From NCBI RefSeq assembly GCF_007993815.1, contig NZ_VJWE01000015.1, positions 258,694 to 322,693 on the forward strand: a DNA stretch of 64,000 bases, in the 5' to 3' direction. This DNA is from Acidovorax delafieldii. Its GTDB lineage: Bacteria; Pseudomonadota; Gammaproteobacteria; Burkholderiales; Burkholderiaceae_C. Both the position numbers and the translations under genes were made by a program. Position 1 is the stretch's first letter. The number at the start of each line of letters is the position of its first letter. Below the pieces are notes generated by a model, which was given only the letters and a program-made list of their open reading frames with translations, was not told the origin of the DNA and searched no databases. Positions 59,505 through 64,000 of the stretch are shown in pieces.

Positions 59505-60457
59505 GCCGTACCGCCGATCATTTGTTCTGGATGGCCCGGTACACCGAAAGGGCAGAGAACACCGCACGCATGCTCGACGTCAACTACCAGAGTGCGTTGC
59601 TACCCCAATCGACCGAGGTGGCCACTCTGGGCTGGCAGGGCCTGCTGTCCATCAGCGAGCTGCTGCCCGCCTACACCGCCCAGCATGGCGAGGTGACGCC
59701 CGCCAAGGTGCTCGACTTCATGGTCAAGGACCCGTCCAACCCGTCGTCCATCGTGGCCTGCCTGCAGGCTGCACGCGAGAACGCGCGGGCCGTGCGCGGT
59801 GCGCTCAACACCGAGGCCTGGGAGATCCAGAACCAGACCTGGCTCGAAGTGAACCGCCTGATCGCCAGCGGTGCACTGGAGCAGGACCCGGCGCGATTCT
59901 TCGAATGGGTGAAGTTCCGCTCGCACCTCTCGCGAGGTGTGACGGTGGGCACCATGCTGCAGGACGAGGCGCTGCACTTCATGCGCCTGGGCACCTTTCT
60001 GGAGCGGGCCGACAACACGGCGCGGCTGCTGGATGTGAAGTTTCACGCGGTGCAGAGCGACTTCATGGGCGCGGCCAGGGCGCAGGACCAAGACTACGAC
60101 TTCTACCACTGGAGCGCCATCTTGCTCAGCGTGTCGGGCTTCGAGACCTACCGCAAGGTGTACCGCGACGTGATCACACCCGAACGTGTGGCCGAGCTGC
60201 TGATCCTGCGGGCCGACATGCCCCGCTCACTGCACGCTTGCATGAAAGAGGTGCTGGGTAACCTCGACATGCTGGGCAGCGGCCAGTCGGCCGAGACCCA
60301 GCGGCACGCGGGGCGGCTGCTGGCACACCTCAAGTTCGCACGCATCGATGAAATCCTGACCCATGGACTGCACGCCTACCTCACCCAGTTCCTGGAGCGG
60401 GTGAACGACCTGGGCGCGCGGATCAGCCGGGACTTTCTGGTGCCTGCGGCGGTGTGA
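59498..60457 (+). CDS. Alpha-E (DUF403) domain protein
   Basis: The 319-residue, almost entirely helical protein opens MLSRTADHLFWMARYTERAE and continues with the alpha-E pattern: MLDVNYQSALL, ENARAVRGALNTEAWEIQNQTWLE, GTMLQDEALHFMRLGTFLERADNTARLLDVKF. Alpha-E proteins co-occur with circularly permuted ATP-grasp enzymes and transglutaminases and are thought to be their partners. An AAGAAGGAG site precedes the ATG. Its 3' end overlaps the convergent transglutaminase gene by 35 bp. Confidence 0.93.
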   Translation: MLSRTADHLFWMARYTERAENTARMLDVNYQSALLPQSTEVATLGWQGLLSISELLPAYTAQHGEVTPAKVLDFMVKDPSNPSSIVACLQAARENARAVRGALNTEAWEIQNQTWLEVNRLIASGALEQDPARFFEWVKFRSHLSRGVTVGTMLQDEALHFMRLGTFLERADNTARLLDVKFHAVQSDFMGAARAQDQDYDFYHWSAILLSVSGFETYRKVYRDVITPERVAELLILRADMPRSLHACMKEVLGNLDMLGSGQSAETQRHAGRLLAHLKFARIDEILTHGLHAYLTQFLERVNDLGARISRDFLVPAAV

Positions 60458-61403
60458 GGGGTGTATCTGGCGCGTCTGGCGCAGCGGCCATAGCGGCCGT
60501 AGCGGCGGGCACCGGCTCCACCGTCACGCCCACCTGCAGCACATGGTGGTCGCCGCCGTGGATCACGCCGCGCAGCGGCGACACATCCGAAAAATCGCGG
60601 CCGATGGCCAGGGTCACATAGTCCTCGCCCGCCGCACGGTCGTTGGTGGGGTCCAGGTCAAACCAGGTGTTGTCTTCTGATGCGCCATCACTTTCCTCGG
60701 CTGCCGGTGACCACACCGACACCCAGGCGTGCGAGGCATCGGCCCCCACCAGCCGGGGTTGCCCGGGTGGGGGCTCGGTCAGCAGGTAGCCGCTCACATA
60801 CCGCGCCGCCAGTCCCAGGCTGCGCAGGCAGCCGATCATCACGTGGGCAAAGTCCTGGCACACGCCCCGGCGCAGCCGCAGCGATTCGAGCGCGGGCGTG
60901 CCCGCGTCGGTGGCGTTGGATGTGTAGGCAAAGTCGGCATGGATGCGCGACATCAGGTGGCGGGCGGCCTGCATCAGCGGGCGGCCGGGTGCAAAGCTCT
61001 CGGCGGCATAGGCCACAAAGTCGGCATGCCGGGGAATGTAGGGCGAGGCAAAGCTGAACTCGGTGGCCGCGTGGTAGGGCTGGCCGCGCCGATAACCCAG
61101 TCGCTCGCGCACGGCCTCCCAGGGCTCGCCAGGCGGTGCGGCGGACACGGGCAGGGTCTCCAGCAGGCTTTCGGCGCGCACCCGCAGTTGCTCGTGGGTG
61201 AACGGCAGGCTGAAGAACGCGCGGGTGTTGCCAAACACGTCCTGCACCATGTTGCACTGTGTTGGGGCGGGGTCCACCTGCAGGCTGTGGGTCAGCACGC
61301 GCTGCACCACACCGGTGCGCGGACGCAGATGGGCCATGTGCTGGGCGTTTTGCACCGCCGGGCTGTAGTGGTACACCGTTTCGTGGATGACGCGCAGCTT
61401 CAT
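60423..61403 (-). CDS. Transglutaminase-like cysteine protease
   Basis: The 326-residue protein has an N-terminal beta domain (MKLRVIHETVYHYSPAVQNAQHMA) and a transglutaminase core. The catalytic Cys is near 182 in RRGVCQDFAHVMI, His in ASHAWVSVW, and Asp in WFDLDPTND. An Ala/Pro-rich tail closes it. In this neighbourhood it is predicted to cleave or transfer amide-linked peptides made by the ATP-grasp proteins. It starts only 2 bp after the stop of the fused ATP-grasp/alpha-E protein on the same strand. Confidence 0.92.
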   Translation of the reverse strand: MKLRVIHETVYHYSPAVQNAQHMAHLRPRTGVVQRVLTHSLQVDPAPTQCNMVQDVFGNTRAFFSLPFTHEQLRVRAESLLETLPVSAAPPGEPWEAVRERLGYRRGQPYHAATEFSFASPYIPRHADFVAYAAESFAPGRPLMQAARHLMSRIHADFAYTSNATDAGTPALESLRLRRGVCQDFAHVMIGCLRSLGLAARYVSGYLLTEPPPGQPRLVGADASHAWVSVWSPAAEESDGASEDNTWFDLDPTNDRAAGEDYVTLAIGRDFSDVSPLRGVIHGGDHHVLQVGVTVEPVPAATAAMAAAPDAPDTPLTPPQAPESPG

Positions 61404-61405
61404 GG

Positions 61406-64000
61406 TCAAGCTCCTACGCTGTGCCGAAGTGCATCCGCCGAATGCGTGAAGTAGCGCGTGGCCAGCACATCCGACAAGCCCATCACGCCCCGCACACACC
61501 GGCCCAGATAATCCTCCAGCGCTGCATGGCGCCCCTCGGCGTCCTGTGCGCACAGGGCCACCAGCGACAGGTCGGACGCTTCGGGGATGCCCGTGGCGGC
61601 GGATTCGCCGGGCGTGCCCGCGGCCGCTTCGATCTTGGCAATGCGCCCGCGCAGCGTCTGCGCGACCCAGGCCAGCGAGCGGGGGTTGTCGCGGTCGATC
61701 ACCAGCAGGTCCAGCAGGGCGGGCATGTCGCGCCGCTGCTGGTACTGCGCGTGGAAGGTAATGGTGCTGTCAAACAGCGCCACCATGGCCTCGAAGCCGC
61801 CCTCATCGTGCACGGCGCCGGTCTGCAGGCCACTTTCCAGCGCCGAGGCCAGAAAGCCCAGGCGCTCCAGGTGGCGCCCGATGGACAGCAGGCGCCAGCC
61901 GTCGTCGCGGGTCATGCGGTCGGTCTGCTGGCCCGTCATGGCGGCGGTGTGGCCGCTCAGCCCTTCCAGCTGGCGCAGCGCGTCCAGCGGCGAATAGTCG
62001 CCGTCGTCTTCGGCCCCTGTGCGGGGCGCAAAAAACTCCGCCTCGGCGCGCACGATGAGGTTCCAGTGTTCCTGCGACAAACGGTCGCGCACGGCCGAGG
62101 CTGCACCCAGGATGCCGCGCAGGTTGAAGCCCACGCTGGTCACCTGCGCGGGCTGCGTCAGCCCGGCGATCAGCGAGCGCTCGAACACGCGCCGTGCCTG
62201 CCCGGCCGCAGGCACGGTCGGCAGCACCAGCCCCTGGCTCACGCCCATGGCGCTCAGCCAGGTCAGCAGCGGCTGCGAGGTCTGGTCCTCGCCATTGAGG
62301 CATTGCAGCGTGATGCGCGCCAGGCGCGTGACGTTCTCAGTGCGTTCGGTGTAGCGGCCCAGCCAGAACAGGTTTTCGGCCGCGCGGCTGGTTACCTGGC
62401 GGCTGCGGTGCACCACGGCGGGCGCGGCCTGGTTGTGGGCCAGCAGCGTGGTGGTGTCCACGGGGCCATCGGTCTGCACCCACACATCAGCGCTGCTGCC
62501 GCCGCGCTGCATCGACGTAATGCCGCTGTCGCCCTGGGCCAGGCGGGCCAGCCCGCCCGGCAGCACGCGCCACGAGCCGGGGCCGTCGCACACCGCAAAC
62601 ACGCGCAGCATCACCGAGCGGGGGGCGATGGGGCCACCGTCCTGGCCCGCACCCTCAGCGGCGTCACTGCGCCAGGTGGGCATTTGCGACAGCGGCAGGT
62701 GGGCCTGCACGGTGTATTCGTCGCCCTGGGCTTCGATGCGTGCGGACCACTGCGCCAGGTCTTGCGCCGACAGCGCACCGCCCAGCACGGGCACGCGCTG
62801 CGCCATGGGCCAGGTGGGGCGGATCACGCTGTGCGCGAGCTGCGGCAGCACCGCCTGCATGGCCGAGCGCTCGCCACACCACCAGGTGGGCAGCGACGGC
62901 AGGGCCAGCTCTTCGCCCAGCAGGTGGCGCGACAGCGCGGGCATGAAGCCCAGCAGCGCCGACGATTCGAGGAACGCCGAGCCCGGCGCATTGGCCACCA
63001 GCACATTGCCCGCGCGGATGGCCTGCAGCAGGCCTGGCACGCCCAGGCGCGAGTCGCTGCGCAGCTCCAGTGGGTCCAGAAACTCGTCGTCCAGGCGCTT
63101 GAGGATGCCGTGCACCGGCTGCAGGCCGTGCAGCGTCTTGAGGTACAGGCGCGCGTCGCGCACCGTGAGGTCGTTGCCCTCCACCAGCGTGAGGCCCAGG
63201 TAGCGCGCTAGGTAGGCGTGCTCAAAGTAGGTCTCGTTGTACGGGCCGGGCGTGAGCAGCACGATGCGCGCATCCGCCCCCGCCGGGCTCATCTGCCGCA
63301 GCCCGTCGAGCAGTGCGCGGTAGGTGGCGGCCAGGCGCTGCACATGCATCTGGCTGAACGCCTCGGGGAACAGGCGCGAGATGAGCAGCCGGTTCTCCAG
63401 CAAATACCCCAGGCCTGAGGGCGCCTGCGTGCGCTGCGTCACCACCCACCAGTCGCCCTGCGCGTCGCGGGCCATGTCGAACGCCGCGATGTGCAAATGG
63501 GTGCCGCCCACGGGCTGCACGCCATGCATGGCGCGCAGGTAGCCCGGGTGGCCCTGCACCAGCGCGCTGGGCAGCAGGCCTTTGCGCAGCAGCTCCTGCG
63601 GGCCATACACGTCGGCCATCACGCGGTTGAGCAGGCGTGCGCGTTGCAGCACACCGCGCTCGATGTGTGCCCAGTCGCCCTGCGAAAGGATCAACGGAAA
63701 CAGGTCCACCGACCAGGGCCGTTGCGGGCCGTCGGCGTCGGCATAGACGTTGTAGGTGATGCCGTTGTCGCGCACCTGGCGCTGCAGGCTCTGCATGCGC
63801 CGGTCCAGGTCCTGGAAGCCCTCGGGCCCCAATTGATCGAAGAATTGGGCCCAGGCGCTAGTGATGTCTGGCTTGTTTGCTATTGATTTGGGAGTGGCTG
63901 ATGCAGTGGCAGCGCTGGGGGCGTCCGCCACGCTGGCACCCCGCAACTCGTCAAAATGCCCGGCCGCCGCAGCAGGCGCCAGTGCAGCCGCCAACTGGGC
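61406..64000 (-). CDS. Fused ATP-grasp/alpha-E protein, partial (5' end outside window)
   Basis: At least 864 residues are visible; the frame stays open to the right edge, so the true start lies beyond it. A circularly permuted ATP-grasp domain (about residues 45-490 of the visible part; NRVMADVYGPQELLRKGLLP, VLLTPGPYNETYFEHAYLARYLGL) is followed by an alpha-E domain starting near 545 (VTSRAAENLFWLGRYTERTENVTRLARITLQ). It combines in one chain what the plus-strand pair 57814-60457 has as two proteins. With the transglutaminase next to it, it forms the second half of the locus. Confidence 0.92.
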   Translation of the reverse strand, partial: AQLAAALAPAAAAGHFDELRGASVADAPSAATASATPKSIANKPDITSAWAQFFDQLGPEGFQDLDRRMQSLQRQVRDNGITYNVYADADGPQRPWSVDLFPLILSQGDWAHIERGVLQRARLLNRVMADVYGPQELLRKGLLPSALVQGHPGYLRAMHGVQPVGGTHLHIAAFDMARDAQGDWWVVTQRTQAPSGLGYLLENRLLISRLFPEAFSQMHVQRLAATYRALLDGLRQMSPAGADARIVLLTPGPYNETYFEHAYLARYLGLTLVEGNDLTVRDARLYLKTLHGLQPVHGILKRLDDEFLDPLELRSDSRLGVPGLLQAIRAGNVLVANAPGSAFLESSALLGFMPALSRHLLGEELALPSLPTWWCGERSAMQAVLPQLAHSVIRPTWPMAQRVPVLGGALSAQDLAQWSARIEAQGDEYTVQAHLPLSQMPTWRSDAAEGAGQDGGPIAPRSVMLRVFAVCDGPGSWRVLPGGLARLAQGDSGITSMQRGGSSADVWVQTDGPVDTTTLLAHNQAAPAVVHRSRQVTSRAAENLFWLGRYTERTENVTRLARITLQCLNGEDQTSQPLLTWLSAMGVSQGLVLPTVPAAGQARRVFERSLIAGLTQPAQVTSVGFNLRGILGAASAVRDRLSQEHWNLIVRAEAEFFAPRTGAEDDGDYSPLDALRQLEGLSGHTAAMTGQQTDRMTRDDGWRLLSIGRHLERLGFLASALESGLQTGAVHDEGGFEAMVALFDSTITFHAQYQQRRDMPALLDLLVIDRDNPRSLAWVAQTLRGRIAKIEAAAGTPGESAATGIPEASDLSLVALCAQDAEGRHAALEDYLGRCVRGVMGLSDVLATRYFTHSADALRHSVGA
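63852..63892. repeat. Interspersed ATAGC/AGCGC repeat, copy J (inside the fused gene)
   Basis: AGGCGCTAGTGATG on the left and TTGCTATTGATTTGGG on the right match the arms. It lies in frame in the N-terminal Ala-rich stretch of the fused protein, where it encodes a variable linker. Confidence 0.45.

Noticed and set aside
61421..63211. A 596-codon open frame on the plus strand
   Set aside because: It is antisense to the fused ATP-grasp/alpha-E gene, with no domain or ribosome binding site.
63992..63994. TTG as start of the fused ATP-grasp/alpha-E gene
   Set aside because: The frame is open beyond it to the window edge and no ribosome binding site can be judged; the real start is probably outside.

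Overview
The window is chromosomal DNA from a high-GC Gram-negative bacterium, most likely a betaproteobacterium of the family Comamonadaceae (Acidovorax-like). The evidence is the aa3/caa3 oxidase gene order (DUF2244, ctaC, ctaD, a 38-residue Cox assembly protein, ctaG, DUF2970, ctaE, a twin-TM protein, SURF1, ctaA, ctaB, SCO), the set of LysR, Bug-type and DUF883 genes, and a family of short palindromic repeats built on ATAGC...TAGCGC. This assignment is by recognition, not by a search. No rRNA, tRNA, CRISPR array, transposase or integrase was seen.

Layout. 1-3.7 kb: iron-uptake operon (TonB-dependent siderophore receptor, PepSY membrane protein, small membrane protein) behind a Fur-like box. 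3.8-12.4 kb: housekeeping and accessory single genes (Kef antiporter, LysE exporter, orphan ParA, MaoC hydratase, LysR regulator, trmL, comF, BioC-like methyltransferase, DUF2244). 12.4-21.8 kb: the cytochrome c oxidase locus with subunits II, I and III, copper insertion (CtaG, SCO), heme A synthesis (CtaB, CtaA), SURF1 and small accessory membrane proteins. 21.9-28.0 kb: a Bug-type binding protein, rpoH preceded by a perfect CIRCE operator, an EF-hand-like acidic protein and a membrane PAS-PAS-GGDEF-EAL protein.

28.15-38.09 kb: a probable genomic island. It is bounded on the left by a copy of the last ~50 bp of ftsY and on the right by ftsY itself. It carries a methyltransferase, a membrane protein of unknown family, a GT2 glycosyltransferase, a 1031-residue membrane protein whose C-terminus looks like a terpene-cyclase toroid (QW-type motif and DADDTA), a UbiA prenyltransferase, a coiled-coil protein and a two-domain glycosyltransferase. 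Together they look like a lipid-linked glycan or surface-polysaccharide system that I cannot assign to a described pathway. This is the best candidate for something new.

38.1-54.9 kb: core genes again: ftsY, an M16 protease pair, rsmD, coaD, lysR/lysA, gpsA, secB, grxC, rhodanese, gpmA, ctpA, a MoeB/ThiF protein, then a stand-alone receiver, a NarL-type regulator and a CHASE3 histidine kinase. 55.2-56.4 kb: small envelope proteins (DUF1328, DUF883-like, BON lipoprotein). 56.5-64 kb: a zinc metallopeptidase-like protein and a doubled set of circularly permuted ATP-grasp and alpha-E proteins with a transglutaminase, a predicted but uncharacterised peptide-ligation locus. Its alpha-E gene is preceded by a broken copy of its own 5' end.

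Most long antisense frames in this GC-rich DNA are shadows of the genes above.
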